A DNA stretch of 64,000 nucleotides from Sphingobium cyanobacteriorum. Lineage in GTDB: Bacteria > Pseudomonadota > Alphaproteobacteria > Sphingomonadales > Sphingomonadaceae. The stretch is taken from NCBI RefSeq assembly GCF_030580935.1, contig NZ_JAUQOM010000003.1:248001-312000 (forward strand), given 5' to 3'. Position numbers and translations under genes: made by a program. Shown here piece by piece: positions 44,287 to 53,512 of the stretch (positions are counted from its first letter, which is position 1; each line of letters begins with the position of its first letter). Below the pieces are notes generated by a model. The model searched no databases and had not been told where the DNA came from. It worked only from the letters and a program-made list of their open reading frames with translations.

Positions 44287-44865
44287 ATGAGGCGTCTTGT
44301 AAGCAGCGTTGCGGTTGGATGCCTCATGGCTTGCGCCACTTCTGCGTTAGCAAAAGACGATTTTCCTGCGAATGTGACAATCGCCAAGGACAAGACCATC
44401 GAGACAATAGATTGGTCCTTCCCGATTGAGCGCCCCTTGGAATTTTCGCGCATCAAACGCTGCGTCGCGACGAATATACATGATGATGAAGTGCAGCTTC
44501 GTGACAGCGCCGGATCATGGGTCGGCCCTGCAACGGGGCATTATTATCAGCGCGACAATCGTGGCACGGCCCAGGCGCGTGAGACATTCGCTCTGGTTGA
44601 TGATAAAAGCCAGTTCTTGATCGCCCACGGGCAGACAGACAAAACTTCAGGTCTTTCGGGCTGGATCATCCGGTTCGATTTGGAAGCCGGGCTTGAGCAA
44701 GGCCGTGTGATTTTGACGATGCGAAACCTGAAACTTGCGGCAAGCAGCAGCGGATCGCTTGCCAATGACGGCTTTCAACCTTTGGGAAGCTGGTATCGGT
44801 TCAAGTCCAACTATGCGGCACTTGATGCCGTTGCCTCCACAGTCAAATCCTGCATCGTTCAGTAG
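44287..44865 (+). CDS. Exported protein of unknown function
   Basis: 192 residues with a clear signal peptide (MRRLVSSVAVGCLMACATSALA). The mature protein (WSFPIERPLEFSRIKRC, GWIIRFDLEAGLEQGRVILTM) is not recognised. GGGAG lies 5 nt before the ATG. The base composition is visibly lower in GC than the flanking genes, and it begins 48 bp after tRNA-Ser, a usual integration site, so recent acquisition is possible. Frames starting inside the tRNA are artefacts. Confidence 0.75.
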   Translation: MRRLVSSVAVGCLMACATSALAKDDFPANVTIAKDKTIETIDWSFPIERPLEFSRIKRCVATNIHDDEVQLRDSAGSWVGPATGHYYQRDNRGTAQARETFALVDDKSQFLIAHGQTDKTSGLSGWIIRFDLEAGLEQGRVILTMRNLKLAASSSGSLANDGFQPLGSWYRFKSNYAALDAVASTVKSCIVQ

Positions 44866-45007
44866 CCAGGCTGGGCAACCATCCGCCTGCATGCCCCGGC
44901 CGGGCGCCCAACTGCCGCCGGCACGGCAGCAGCGCCACCCGCAAATTGCCCGCCATGGGGGCGCTGGATGGCCTGGCCTGCAAACGGAATGCAACATGGC
45001 GTTGAAC

Positions 45008-45032
45008 GGGACAGCCGGCAATCGGCTGTCCC
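45008..45032 (-). terminator. Hairpin after pgk
   Basis: GGGACAGCCG pairs with CGGCTGTCCC (10 bp, 5-nt loop), 11 bp beyond the pgk stop. In the minus direction only GTTC follows, so termination may be weak or Rho-assisted. Confidence 0.55.
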
Positions 45033-45043
45033 CCTGGTGTCAT

Positions 45044-46246
45044 TCAGCCCAGCAGCGCCTTGACGCCGGGCAGATCCTTGCCTTCCATCCATTCCAGGAA
45101 AGCGCCGCCCGCTGTCGAAACGAAGGTGAAGTCGCCCGCCGCGCCGGCATGGTTCAGCGCCGCCACCGTGTCACCGCCACCCGCCACGGAAACAAGCTGC
45201 CCTTCCCTGGTCAGCGCCGCAGCCGTCCTGGCCAGCGCCACGGTCGCCGCATCGAAAGGCGCGATCTCGAATGCGCCCAGCGGGCCGTTCCACACCAGCG
45301 TCCGACAGTTTTTGAGCGCATCACCCAATGCCTCGACGGCGGCCGGGCCGACATCCAGGATCATTTCGTCCTCCGCGACCTCATGCACGTTGCAGGTGCG
45401 GACTGACGGCGGATTAGCCGCGAATTCCTTGGCCACCACCACGTCATAGGGCAGGTGGATGATGCATCCAGCCGCTTCGGCCGCCTCGAAAATCGCTTCG
45501 GCCGTGTCGCTCAAATCCTTTTCGCACAGGGATTTGCCGACATCCACGCCGCGGGCATAGAGGAACGTATTGGCCATGCCGCCGCCGATGATCAGGTGAT
45601 CCACCTTGGTGACGAGGTGGTTGAGCACATCGAGCTTGGTCGACACCTTCGCACCGCCCACGACCGCCGCGACCGGATGGACCGGCTCGCCCAGCGCCGC
45701 CTGCAACGCATCCAGTTCCTTTTCCATCGATCGGCCGGCAAAGGCGGGCAAGGCGCGCGCCAGTCCTTCGGTCGATGCATGGGCGCGATGCGCGGCGGAA
45801 AAGGCATCGTTGACATACAGGTCGGCGATTGCCGCCATCGCCGCGACCAGCGCGGGGTCGTTCTTTTCCTCGCCGGCGTGGAAACGGGTATTTTCCAGGA
45901 TCGCGATATCGCCCGGACGCATCACCGCGATGCCGTCGATCGCGGCCTGCCCCTGGCAGTCGGGAATGAACTGCACCTCACGCCCCAGAACCTGGGTCAG
46001 CGGGCGGGTGATCTTGCTGAGCGAATATTCCGGGTTCTTCTGCCCCTTGGGACGGCCGAAATGGGCCAGGATCAGCACCTTGGCGCCGCGATCGGCCAGT
46101 TCCAGCACGGTGGGCATCGCCGCGCGCAGGCGCGTATCGTCACTGACGGAGCCATCCTGCATCGGCACGTTCAGATCTTCGCGCACCAGCACCACCTTGC
46201 CGGTGATGTCGCCCATGTCGTCGAGCGTCTTGAAGGGCTTGGTCAT
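45044..46246 (-). CDS. pgk: Phosphoglycerate kinase
   Basis: 400 residues. [34 protein letters not shown] and the C-terminal nucleotide site WNGPLGAFE and [11 protein letters not shown] are typical. It transfers phosphate from 1,3-bisphosphoglycerate to ADP. ATG at 46246 has AGGGGA upstream. A terminator after gap and a 257-bp gap suggest at least partly separate transcription from tkt-gap. Confidence 0.97.
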   Translation of the reverse strand: MTKPFKTLDDMGDITGKVVLVREDLNVPMQDGSVSDDTRLRAAMPTVLELADRGAKVLILAHFGRPKGQKNPEYSLSKITRPLTQVLGREVQFIPDCQGQAAIDGIAVMRPGDIAILENTRFHAGEEKNDPALVAAMAAIADLYVNDAFSAAHRAHASTEGLARALPAFAGRSMEKELDALQAALGEPVHPVAAVVGGAKVSTKLDVLNHLVTKVDHLIIGGGMANTFLYARGVDVGKSLCEKDLSDTAEAIFEAAEAAGCIIHLPYDVVVAKEFAANPPSVRTCNVHEVAEDEMILDVGPAAVEALGDALKNCRTLVWNGPLGAFEIAPFDAATVALARTAAALTREGQLVSVAGGGDTVAALNHAGAAGDFTFVSTAGGAFLEWMEGKDLPGVKALLG

Positions 46247-46390
46247 GTCTTTTCCCCTGATCCTGAATGTGGCATCTGCCTGACACATTCCCTTCGTCAT
46301 GGCGAGCGCAGGAAAGCCATCCATGTCCCGCCGGTGGATGGCTCCGCTGCGCCTGTCATGACGCGCAATGCAAAGTCGGTTGAATGGACA

Positions 46391-46468
46391 TCATCCCGAC
46401 GAAGGCCGGGATCTCTCTTCTTTTCCCGTGTGGGGAAGAAAGCGAGATCCCGGCTTCTGCCGGGATGA
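46391..46468. repeat. REP-like intergenic palindrome (gap-pgk)
   Basis: Two 25-bp arms, 46391-46415 (beginning TCATCCCGACGAAGGCC) and 46444-46468 (ending GCCGGGATGA), form an imperfect inverted repeat around a 28-bp centre. Each arm is itself a small hairpin. This resembles dispersed repeats common in sphingomonads and Caulobacter; a related degenerate copy is at 63037. Confidence 0.8.
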
Positions 46469-46470
46469 CG

Positions 46471-46497
46471 AAAAAGGGGACAGGTTGCCCTGTCCCC
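46471..46497 (-). terminator. Rho-independent terminator of gap
   Basis: On the minus strand GGGGACAGG, loop GCAA, CCTGTCCCC, then TTTTT (46475-46471). It begins 7 bp after the gap stop. Confidence 0.85.
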
Positions 46498-46503
46498 CGG
46501 ATA

Positions 46504-47514
46504 TTACAAAAACTTCGCGACGACGCCGCTGGTGTCGATCATGCGGTTCGAGAAACCCCATTCATTGTCGTACCAGCTCAGCACGCGCACCAGCTTGCCT
46601 TCGATGACGGCCGTTTCCAGGCTGTCGACGGTCGAGCTGCGCGGATCGCTGTTATAGTCGATCGACACCAGCGGCTCGTCCGAATAGCCCAGCACGCCCT
46701 GCAAGGGGCCGGATTCCGATGCGGCCTTCAGCAGGCTGTTGACTTCCTCGACCGTGGTGTCGCGGGTCGGGATGAACTTCAGGTCGACAACCGAAACGTT
46801 CGGGGTCGGCACGCGCACCGACGATCCATCCAGCTTGCCCTTCAGCGCAGGCAGAACCTCGCCCACGGCGCGGGCGGCGCCGGTGGTGGTCGGGATCATC
46901 GACAGGGCGGCGGCGCGGGCGCGGCGCATGTCCTTGTGGATCTGGTCCAGCGTGTTCTGATCATTGGTATAGCTGTGGATGGTGGTCATGAAACCGCGCT
47001 CGATGCCGATCGCGTCATTCAGCACCTTCGCCAGCGGGGCGAGGCAGTTGGTGGTGCAGCTTGCGTTGGAAATCACCACATCATCGGCGGTCAGGTCGCC
47101 ATGGTTGACGCCGAACACGACCGTCCGGTCCACGCCGGTGGCGGGTGCGGAGATGATGACGCGCTTGGCGCCTGCGGTCAGATGTGCGCTGGCCTTGGCC
47201 TTGTCCGCGAAAATGCCGGTGCATTCCAGGGCGATTTCCACACCCTGGGCCGCATGAGGCAGCTTGGCGGGGTCGCGTTCGGCGGTGACGGCGATACGCT
47301 TGCCGTCGACGACCAGGAAATCGCCATCGACGCTGACATCGCCCTTCCAGTTGCCATGCACCGAATCCCGCTTGAACAGCAGGGCGTTGGACTTGGCATC
47401 GCCCAGGTCGTTGATGCTGACCAGTTCCAGGTCATGGTCGGTGCGCGAGAGGATGGCGCGCGCCACCAGGCGGCCGATACGTCCGAAACCGTTAATTGCT
47501 ACCTTCGTTGCCAC
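46504..47514 (-). CDS. gap: Glyceraldehyde-3-phosphate dehydrogenase
   Basis: 336 residues: NAD-binding [11 protein letters not shown], catalytic C153 in SNASCTTNC, and the C-terminal [13 protein letters not shown]. The start is GTG 47514 with AAGGAGG 8 nt upstream; upstream ATG/TTG readings are not supported. It follows tkt by 32 bp and is followed by a terminator. Confidence 0.97.
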   Translation of the reverse strand: MATKVAINGFGRIGRLVARAILSRTDHDLELVSINDLGDAKSNALLFKRDSVHGNWKGDVSVDGDFLVVDGKRIAVTAERDPAKLPHAAQGVEIALECTGIFADKAKASAHLTAGAKRVIISAPATGVDRTVVFGVNHGDLTADDVVISNASCTTNCLAPLAKVLNDAIGIERGFMTTIHSYTNDQNTLDQIHKDMRRARAAALSMIPTTTGAARAVGEVLPALKGKLDGSSVRVPTPNVSVVDLKFIPTRDTTVEEVNSLLKAASESGPLQGVLGYSDEPLVSIDYNSDPRSSTVDSLETAVIEGKLVRVLSWYDNEWGFSNRMIDTSGVVAKFL

Positions 47515-47546
47515 TGCACTAGCCTCCTTAAGGTGTTGGTATTCGA

Positions 47547-49517
47547 TCAATTCTTGTTAAGCGCGGCCACGATTTGCGGCACGATCTTCGCGGCGGTCAG
47601 GCCGAAATGATCGTAGAGCGCTTCCGCCGGGGCCGACGCGCCGAAGCTGTCGATGCCAAAGCGCAGGCCGGCGATGCCGGTATGGCGTTCCCAGCCGAAG
47701 GTCGTGCCCGCCTCGATCGACACGCGCAGCACATGATGCGGCAGCAGGTCGTCCTTGTAAGCCTTGGGCTGCGCCTCGAAATGCGCCCAGCTTGGCATCG
47801 ACACGACATCGGCGCCGATGCCCTGTTCTTCCAGCGCCCTGGCGGTATCGACCGCGATCTCGACTTCGGAGCCGGTGGCGATCAGCACGACCTTGCGATC
47901 GGCGCTGGCGGCGCGCAGGCGATAGGCGCCCCTGGCCGACAGATTTTCGCTCTTTTCGGTGCGCAGTTGCGGCAGGTTCTGGCGGGTCAGCGCCAGCACG
48001 GACGGGCCGGTCGCATCCTTCAGCGCCAGTTCCCAGCATTCCGCCGTCTCGACAATGTCGGCGGGGCGGTACACGTCCAGGTTCGGGATCATGCGCATCG
48101 ACATGACATGCTCGATCGGCTGGTGCGTCGGGCCATCCTCGCCCAGGCCGATGCTGTCATGGGTCAGCACATGGATCACCCGCTGCTGCTGGAGCGCGGC
48201 GAGGCGGATGCCCGCGCGCATATAGTCGGAAAAGACCAGGAAGGTGCCGCCATAGGGGATCACCCCGCCATGCAGCGCCATGCCGTTCATCGCGCAGGCC
48301 ATGCCGAATTCGCGGATGCCATAATAGACATAGCGCCCCGCATAATCGTCCTTGGTCAGCGGGCCGGTCGACTTGGTCTTGGTGTTGTTCGATCCGGTCA
48401 GGTCCGCCGAACCGCCCAGCGTTTCGGGCAGCAGGTCGTTGATCGCGCCCAGCGCCAGTTCGCTCGCCTTGCGGGTCGCGACCTTCTGCGGATTGGCGAT
48501 CAGGCTGTCGATATAGGCTTCGAGCGAGAAACCGATCGGCAGGTCGCCGGCCATGCGGCGCGAAAACTCCGCGCCTTTCTCGTTGCTTGCAAGCCGATCT
48601 TCCCATGCTGCGCGCATATCCGCGCCCTTGGCGCCGATCGCCTTCCACGCGGCGGCGATATCCGCGGGAATGACGAAAGGCTCAGCGGTCCAGCCCAGAA
48701 ATTCGCGGGCGGCCGCGACCTCATCGGTGCCCAGCGCGGACCCATGGACGCCCGACGTGCCCGCCTTGTTCGGCGCGCCATAGCCGATCTTGGTGGCGCA
48801 GGCGACGATCGAGGGGCGCGGATCGGCGACCGCTTCCGCCAGCGCGCGGCGTACATCGGCAACATCATGGCCGTCGCACGACACCACATGCCAGCCGGTG
48901 GCGGCATAGCGGGCGAGCACGTCCTCGCTGCTCGACAGGTCGACCGCGCCGTCGATGGTGATCTTGTTGTCATCCCACAACACGATCAGGCGGCCCAGGT
49001 TCAGGTGGCCGGCCAGACCGATCGCCTCATGGTTGATGCCTTCCATCAGGCAGCCGTCGCCCGCGATCACCCAGGTACGATGATCGACCAGATCGTCGCC
49101 GAACTGGGCGTTCAGATGCCGCTCGGCAATCGCCATGCCAACGGCGGTGGCCAGGCCCGATCCCAGCGGGCCGGTGGTCGCTTCCACGCCTGCCAGCTCG
49201 AAATTTTCAGGATGGCCGGCGCAGGGGCTGTGCAACTGGCGGAAATTGGCGATGTCCTCGATGGTCGGGCGCGCATAGCCGGTCAGGTGGAGCAACGAAT
49301 AGATCAACATCGATCCATGCCCCGCCGACAGGACGAAACGGTCGCGATCGGCCCATTTGGGCTGGGTCGGATCGAATTTCAGGAAGTCGCCGAACAGCAC
49401 AGTCGCGACATCCGCCATGCCCATCGGCATCCCCGGATGCCCGCTGTTGGCGGCTTGCACGGCGTCCATGGACAGCGCCCGAATGGCGTTGGCGAGCGAC
49501 TTTTCGGAAACGGTCAT
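47547..49517 (-). CDS. tkt: Transketolase
   Basis: 656 residues: N-terminal TPP domain ([25 protein letters not shown]), the pyrimidine-binding domain ([32 protein letters not shown]) and the C-terminal domain ([10 protein letters not shown]). Transfers two-carbon units in the pentose phosphate and Entner-Doudoroff-linked metabolism of these bacteria. First gene of tkt-gap. Confidence 0.97.
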   Translation of the reverse strand: MTVSEKSLANAIRALSMDAVQAANSGHPGMPMGMADVATVLFGDFLKFDPTQPKWADRDRFVLSAGHGSMLIYSLLHLTGYARPTIEDIANFRQLHSPCAGHPENFELAGVEATTGPLGSGLATAVGMAIAERHLNAQFGDDLVDHRTWVIAGDGCLMEGINHEAIGLAGHLNLGRLIVLWDDNKITIDGAVDLSSSEDVLARYAATGWHVVSCDGHDVADVRRALAEAVADPRPSIVACATKIGYGAPNKAGTSGVHGSALGTDEVAAAREFLGWTAEPFVIPADIAAAWKAIGAKGADMRAAWEDRLASNEKGAEFSRRMAGDLPIGFSLEAYIDSLIANPQKVATRKASELALGAINDLLPETLGGSADLTGSNNTKTKSTGPLTKDDYAGRYVYYGIREFGMACAMNGMALHGGVIPYGGTFLVFSDYMRAGIRLAALQQQRVIHVLTHDSIGLGEDGPTHQPIEHVMSMRMIPNLDVYRPADIVETAECWELALKDATGPSVLALTRQNLPQLRTEKSENLSARGAYRLRAASADRKVVLIATGSEVEIAVDTARALEEQGIGADVVSMPSWAHFEAQPKAYKDDLLPHHVLRVSIEAGTTFGWERHTGIAGLRFGIDSFGASAPAEALYDHFGLTAAKIVPQIVAALNKN

Positions 49518-49708
49518 CAGGGCTGGCGTCTTTCCTGCACGGGTAAAGCGGTTCGGCCCGCGCGCAGGCGGGCGAGTCGAGATCGCGCCCCCTTTGTCGC
49601 GTCAAGTCCCATGCGTCAACCGCGCGTCGTCCCAAAACCGCCGCATATCGCCGTTCCCTGCTGCAAAGACCGCTTTTGCCAAAGGGCGAGTTCCGCTATG
49701 ACCGACCG

Positions 49709-49903
49709 ATGGCAAGCGACCGAATGATGCAGGCAATCGGCACGCTGGAGCGTGCGGTCAGCCGGCTTGAGCAGGATGTGGCCCAGCGTGCGGAGGTGAT
49801 GCCGGCCAATCCTTCCCCCGCCCTGGACCATGGCGCCGCGCGCGCCGCGCTGCGATCTCTGGACGATCTGATCGACACGCTGAAGGGCAATGGTCATGGC
49901 TGA
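49709..49903 (+). CDS. Small coiled-coil protein upstream of zapA
   Basis: 64 residues: a helical heptad-like N-terminus (MMQAIGTLERAVSRLEQDV) and a second helix AARAALRSLDDLIDTLKGN. It overlaps the zapA start by 8 bp, so the two are coupled. Small proteins in this position are seen beside zapA in alphaproteobacteria; a role in Z-ring assembly is only inferred from context. Confidence 0.7.
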   Translation: MASDRMMQAIGTLERAVSRLEQDVAQRAEVMPANPSPALDHGAARAALRSLDDLIDTLKGNGHG

Positions 49904-50231
49904 AACCATGTTGCAGATCATGGGACGGCATTATCCGATCCGCTGCCGCGACGGGGAAGAGGCGCATCTCCAGCACCTTGCCGGCCTGATCGAACAGAAG
50001 GCCCGCGACGCACAGCAAAACTCACCGGGCATGACCGAAGTACGCAGCCTGCTCTTTGCGGCGCTGTTCCTGGCCGATGAAGTCAACGAATTGAAGCGTG
50101 AAGCCGCCGGACGACAGAGCCAGCTTCCCCTGAGCGACGAGGACGAACCGGCCGCCCGCGCGGTGGAGGCGCTGGCGGCCCGGATAGAAAAGCTGCGCGA
50201 GCGGCTTGCCGTGGGCGCCGCGCACGCCTAG
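49896..50231 (+). CDS. zapA: Cell division protein ZapA
   Basis: 111 residues. The N-terminal ZapA fold (MLQIMGRHYPIRCRDGEEAHLQHLA) and the C-terminal coiled coil (AVEALAARIEKLRERL) are visible. ZapA crosslinks FtsZ filaments. ATG 49896 has AAGGG 9 nt upstream and is preferred to 49890. Its stop codon TAG is part of the -10 box of the downstream 6S RNA promoter. Confidence 0.9.
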   Translation: MAETMLQIMGRHYPIRCRDGEEAHLQHLAGLIEQKARDAQQNSPGMTEVRSLLFAALFLADEVNELKREAAGRQSQLPLSDEDEPAARAVEALAARIEKLRERLAVGAAHA

Positions 50232-50234
50232 ATT
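50206..50234 (+). promoter_or_regulatory. Promoter of 6S RNA inside the zapA 3' end
   Basis: TTGCCG (50206-50211), 17-nt spacer, TAGATT (50229-50234). The predicted start is about 50241, which is the first base of the 6S closing stem. The -10 begins with the zapA stop codon. Confidence 0.65.
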
Positions 50235-50240
50235 GAATGC

Positions 50241-50399
50241 GACGGGCACTGCGCGGTACGAGCTTTAGCGAACATCCCTGAGGCGATAATCACATCCAAG
50301 GGGGCTGTCCCTGGGCGGGTCTTGGCCCGTTCTACATGGTCCCCACCTGACGTTGAGGCGTCAGAGGATATTCCAGCACACGGCCGAGGCGGTCCCGTC
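50241..50399 (+). ncRNA. ssrS: 6S RNA (SsrS)
   Basis: About 159 nt between zapA and the 5-formyltetrahydrofolate cyclo-ligase gene, the conserved location of ssrS. The closing stem GACGGG (50241-50246) pairs with CCCGTC (50394-50399). Internal helices and a central bubble region (GCGATAATCACATCCAAG side) fit the extended hairpin that mimics an open promoter and traps sigma-70 RNA polymerase. Ends are estimated from pairing. Confidence 0.82.
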
Positions 50400-50488
50400 A
50401 CCCTTTCCTTTCGCCGCTGCGCACCTCATATGGCCCGGCGCTCCCGCTTCCGCAGGAGCGCGACAATCCTTGATCAAGCGGAATGAAG

Positions 50489-51070
50489 ATGAGCGACGAA
50501 CAGCCCGACAAGACCAGCCTGCGCGCCATCGCGCGGCAGCGGCGGCGCGCTTTCGTCGCCGCGCTCGATCCGCTGGCCCACCGGCTGGCATTCAAGGCGA
50601 TCCCGTCCCCCCTCGCCCGCCGCATCGCGGACGCGCGCGTGGTGGCGCTGTATATGGCGCTGGATGATGAGGCGCCGGCGCAACGCATGGCTGCACAGCT
50701 CCTGACAATGGGCAAGACCATCGCCCTGCCCCGCGTCCTCGATCGGCTGGGCAGCATGGATTTCCTCGCCTGGGATCCCGAATCCACGCTGATCCCCGGC
50801 CCGTTCCGCACCAGCCATCCCGAACCGGGCGACGGGCCGGTAACGCCCGATGTCATCATCGCCCCACTGGTCGGATTCGACCGCATGATGAACCGGCTGG
50901 GTCAGGGCGGGGGCTATTATGACCGCAGCTTCGCCCGCTATCCCGACGCCCTGCGCGTCGGGCTGGCCTGGTCCGCGCAGGAGATGGACGCGCTACCGGC
51001 CGATCCGTGGGACTTGCCGCTGCATGTCATCATGACCGAAGTAGAACTGATCGAGGGGGACGAGGCATGA
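50489..51070 (+). CDS. 5-formyltetrahydrofolate cyclo-ligase
   Basis: 193 residues. C-terminal motif LVGFDRMMNRLGQGGGYYDR and VGLAWSAQ are diagnostic of 5-FTHF cyclo-ligase (YgfA/Fau), which converts 5-formyl- to 5,10-methenyl-tetrahydrofolate. The gene downstream of 6S RNA is normally this one. ATG at 50489 chosen; ATG 50483 would add two residues. ATGA overlap with the next gene. Confidence 0.93.
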   Translation: MSDEQPDKTSLRAIARQRRRAFVAALDPLAHRLAFKAIPSPLARRIADARVVALYMALDDEAPAQRMAAQLLTMGKTIALPRVLDRLGSMDFLAWDPESTLIPGPFRTSHPEPGDGPVTPDVIIAPLVGFDRMMNRLGQGGGYYDRSFARYPDALRVGLAWSAQEMDALPADPWDLPLHVIMTEVELIEGDEA

Positions 51071-51303
51071 GCATCGATCCGCGCCATTATCATCAACCAA
51101 GCTGGCGCAAGCCGGTGGGCATGTTGACGATTATCGGCCTCATCATCGCTTGGGCGGTAATGGTGGCCAGCCTGTCGGGCCTGATCGGCACCTTGCCGGT
51201 CTGGGCGCAAACCCCCGTCTATGTCGTGCTGGGGATCGTGTGGATCTGGGTCTTGCCGCTCCGGCGGCTGCTTGCCTGGATGGAAACCGGGCGCTGGCGC
51301 TGA
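51067..51303 (+). CDS. DUF2842 small membrane protein
   Basis: 78 residues with two hydrophobic helices (about 17-37 and 43-63) separated by LPVWAQTPVYV and a final basic-aromatic tail (MetGluThrGlyArgTrpArg). It matches the length and position of DUF2842 proteins in alphaproteobacteria. Function unknown. ATGA overlap with the cyclo-ligase gene. Confidence 0.8.
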   Translation: MSIDPRHYHQPSWRKPVGMLTIIGLIIAWAVMVASLSGLIGTLPVWAQTPVYVVLGIVWIWVLPLRRLLAWMETGRWR

Positions 51304-51389
51304 CGATCATCCTGTCTTTTGCATGACCGGGCAGGCCGGACCCATGCTTTGGCGCCATGCCATCAAAGACACATCATCCTGGAGAAATC

Positions 51390-51408
51390 ACTTTCCGGTC
51401 AGGGAAAG
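51390..51408 (-). terminator. Hairpin after the downstream tRNA-Asp copy
   Basis: ACTTTCC and GGAAAGT (7-bp arms, 6-nt loop) directly after the CCA end of the tRNA. The same hairpin with one base less pairing follows the second copy at 51550-51567, so it belongs to the duplicated unit. Confidence 0.6.
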
Positions 51409-51485
51409 TGGCGCGAGTGACGGGGCTCGAACCCGCGACCTCCGGCGTGACAGGCCGGCACTCTAACCAACTGAGCTACACCCGC
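51409..51485 (-). tRNA. tRNA-Asp (anticodon GTC), copy 1
   Basis: 77 nt with CCA; acceptor GCGGGTG/CACTCGC, anticodon loop CTGTCAC (GTC), T-loop GGTTCGAGCC. Identical in sequence to copy 2 at a spacing of 159 bp. Confidence 0.97.
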
Positions 51486-51567
51486 GCAGGGTGGCATCTT
51501 TCGCAGCCTCGTGGCCGCCAGACGATGCGGATCTTCTACACCATATCCACCTTCCGGTCAGGGAAAG

Positions 51568-51644
51568 TGGCGCGAGTGACGGGGCTCGAACCCGCGACCT
51601 CCGGCGTGACAGGCCGGCACTCTAACCAACTGAGCTACACCCGC
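51568..51644 (-). tRNA. tRNA-Asp (anticodon GTC), copy 2
   Basis: 77 nt, same sequence as copy 1. As the upstream copy on the minus strand, it is probably transcribed together with copy 1 or from its own promoter just beyond 51650. Confidence 0.97.
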
Positions 51645-51686
51645 GTTTGGTGTGGAGCCGCCGTCTATGAGCGTCCGCCGATGCTG

Positions 51687-52841
51687 TCAACCGTCCGCAA
51701 CATCAGTTTCATCTTTCTCCGCATTTTCTTTGCGCGGCGCGACCGTCAACGTCCCCTGCTCGAACAGGAAACCGGCAATATCGGGCGTTCCCGCCGCCGA
51801 AATCACGGTTTGCAGGATGATCAGCAACGGCACCGCCAGCAACGCGCCCGGCGTCCCCCATACCCAGCCCCAGAAGGTCAGCGAGACGAGAATCAGCAAC
51901 GGATTCATCGTCAGCCGCCGGCCCAGCAGCATCGGCGTGATGACATTCGCCTCGACCAGATGGAAACCGACCTGCAACCCGGCGGGCAGCAGCGCGACAT
52001 AGACATCGTCGAACACCATCAACCCGCCCAGCCCCAGCAGCACCGCCGCCAGCATCGGCCCGAAATAGGGCACGAAATTCAACAGCGCGACGATGCCGCC
52101 CCACATCAGCGGCGACGGCATCCCGATCAGCCACAGCGCCACCGCCACCGCCAGCCCCAGGCAGATATTGATGGTGGCGATGGTGATGACATAGGCCGAT
52201 GTGGCGTCGACCACATTCTGGATCACCCGCGCCACTGCCAGCGCGCCGTCGAAACTGCCCCGGCTGTTGATCGTGCGGCGGCGCAGCTTGGTCCAGCCGG
52301 CCAGGAAGAAATAGATGATCAGCAGCGCGAACACCATCTGGATGATCGCCGACGGGGCGGATGTCGCGGCGAACTGGAGCAGCGATCGCGGCGCATCCAC
52401 CGCCGCCGTCTGCGCCGCCGCCACCGGCCCGGTCGCCAGCATCTGCACGGTTTCATCCACGAACCGCTGGAGGCTGGCATAGAAATCGATCAGCGGCGCC
52501 AGGTTCGCCTGAATCTGCGGCAACCGCTGGGGCAGGATGCGGAACCAGTCGGTCGCCGGCACGATGATCAGCACGAGCGCGGTATTGGCGACCATCAGGA
52601 ACCCGACCACCGCCATCAGCGCCGCAAGGCCCGATGGGATGCCGCGCCGCTCCATCCATTCGAGCAGCGGCACCAGCGCGATCGCGATCACCAGCGCGGC
52701 CGTCAGCGGTAGGAAGAATTCGGACCCCGCGCGCAGGGCGAAGGGCAGCGCCAGCATCAGCCCGATGCCCGATGTCAGCGCGATCGACGCCAGCAGCCGG
52801 TCACGCCGCCGGTTGATCTCGGTCTGGTCATTGTTGATCAC
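51687..52841 (-). CDS. AI-2E transporter family (PerM/TqsA-like) membrane protein
   Basis: 384 residues with about eight membrane helices; the paired N-terminal helices, a large extramembrane segment (about 110-165) and the C-terminal conserved region GGIVALLNFVPYFGPMLAA and PMLLGRRLTMNPLLILVSLTFWGW identify the family. Some members export autoinducer-2 or act as Na+/H+ antiporters, but no substrate can be assigned here. Confidence 0.9.
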   Translation of the reverse strand: MINNDQTEINRRRDRLLASIALTSGIGLMLALPFALRAGSEFFLPLTAALVIAIALVPLLEWMERRGIPSGLAALMAVVGFLMVANTALVLIIVPATDWFRILPQRLPQIQANLAPLIDFYASLQRFVDETVQMLATGPVAAAQTAAVDAPRSLLQFAATSAPSAIIQMVFALLIIYFFLAGWTKLRRRTINSRGSFDGALAVARVIQNVVDATSAYVITIATINICLGLAVAVALWLIGMPSPLMWGGIVALLNFVPYFGPMLAAVLLGLGGLMVFDDVYVALLPAGLQVGFHLVEANVITPMLLGRRLTMNPLLILVSLTFWGWVWGTPGALLAVPLLIILQTVISAAGTPDIAGFLFEQGTLTVAPRKENAEKDETDVADG

Positions 52842-53004
52842 GCGCGCCTGATTCCCTTTTCGTTCGCATCGGTGTGCGACGGCGGCGCAGGGGCGTCAAT
52901 TTACAATGCGGTCAACCCTGCCGCCACGTAGAGAAAACAGCGCCTTAACCAAATATTCGTGCTCACCGGGGTAGAAGGGACATGGGGACGCAAGAACGGG
53001 GATA

Positions 53005-53469
53005 ATGATGAATCAGGCGCTCTTGGCGCTGGCCGGCCTTGCCGCGACGCAGCCGGCCTTGGCCCAGCCGGCGATGCGGCTGGACAGGCAGATATTCGTG
53101 GAAAAGGTGACGACCGATATCAACGGCCGGTCACGCCGCCTGCTGGCGATGGCGGATCGCGCCGCGCCCGGCGAAACCGTCGTCGTCATCCTCAACTGGC
53201 GCAATCAGGGCACCCGCCCGGTGCGCGGCTTTGCCCTCACCCGCGCGATGCTGGGCGGGGCCAGCCCCGATCTCACCGATCCGGCGGTGCAGGTGTCGAT
53301 CGACGGCGGCAGTCACTGGAGCCGCTTCGACCAGCTCTGGCTCCCGACCCCGCTCGGCGGCGTCCGCCGCGCTGTCGCCGACGATGTGACCCATATCCGC
53401 TGGCTGCTGCCCGACACGGCCGCGCCGGGCCAGGCGGGCCGCCTCAGCTATCGCGCGACGGTGCGCTGA
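53005..53469 (+). CDS. Small exported protein of unknown function
   Basis: 154 residues with a signal peptide ending near PALAQ (residue 21). The mature part looks like one all-beta domain (GETVVVILNWRNQGTRPVRGF, VQVSIDGGSHWSRF). In-frame ATGs at 53005 and 53008 are both possible; GGGG lies just upstream. Convergent with bkdB. No family is assigned with confidence. Confidence 0.75.
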   Translation: MMNQALLALAGLAATQPALAQPAMRLDRQIFVEKVTTDINGRSRRLLAMADRAAPGETVVVILNWRNQGTRPVRGFALTRAMLGGASPDLTDPAVQVSIDGGSHWSRFDQLWLPTPLGGVRRAVADDVTHIRWLLPDTAAPGQAGRLSYRATVR

Positions 53470-53512
53470 CGATATCCCGTGCTCGCCGGGCAGGCGGCGG
53501 CCTCTTGGCCCC

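Noticed and set aside
44149..45043. Genomic island at tRNA-Ser
   Set aside because: No integrase, repeat of the tRNA end or mobile gene; only one gene of odd composition.
47574..49727. 717-codon plus-strand frame opposite tkt
   Set aside because: Arg/Gly/His-rich antisense of transketolase; no start context.
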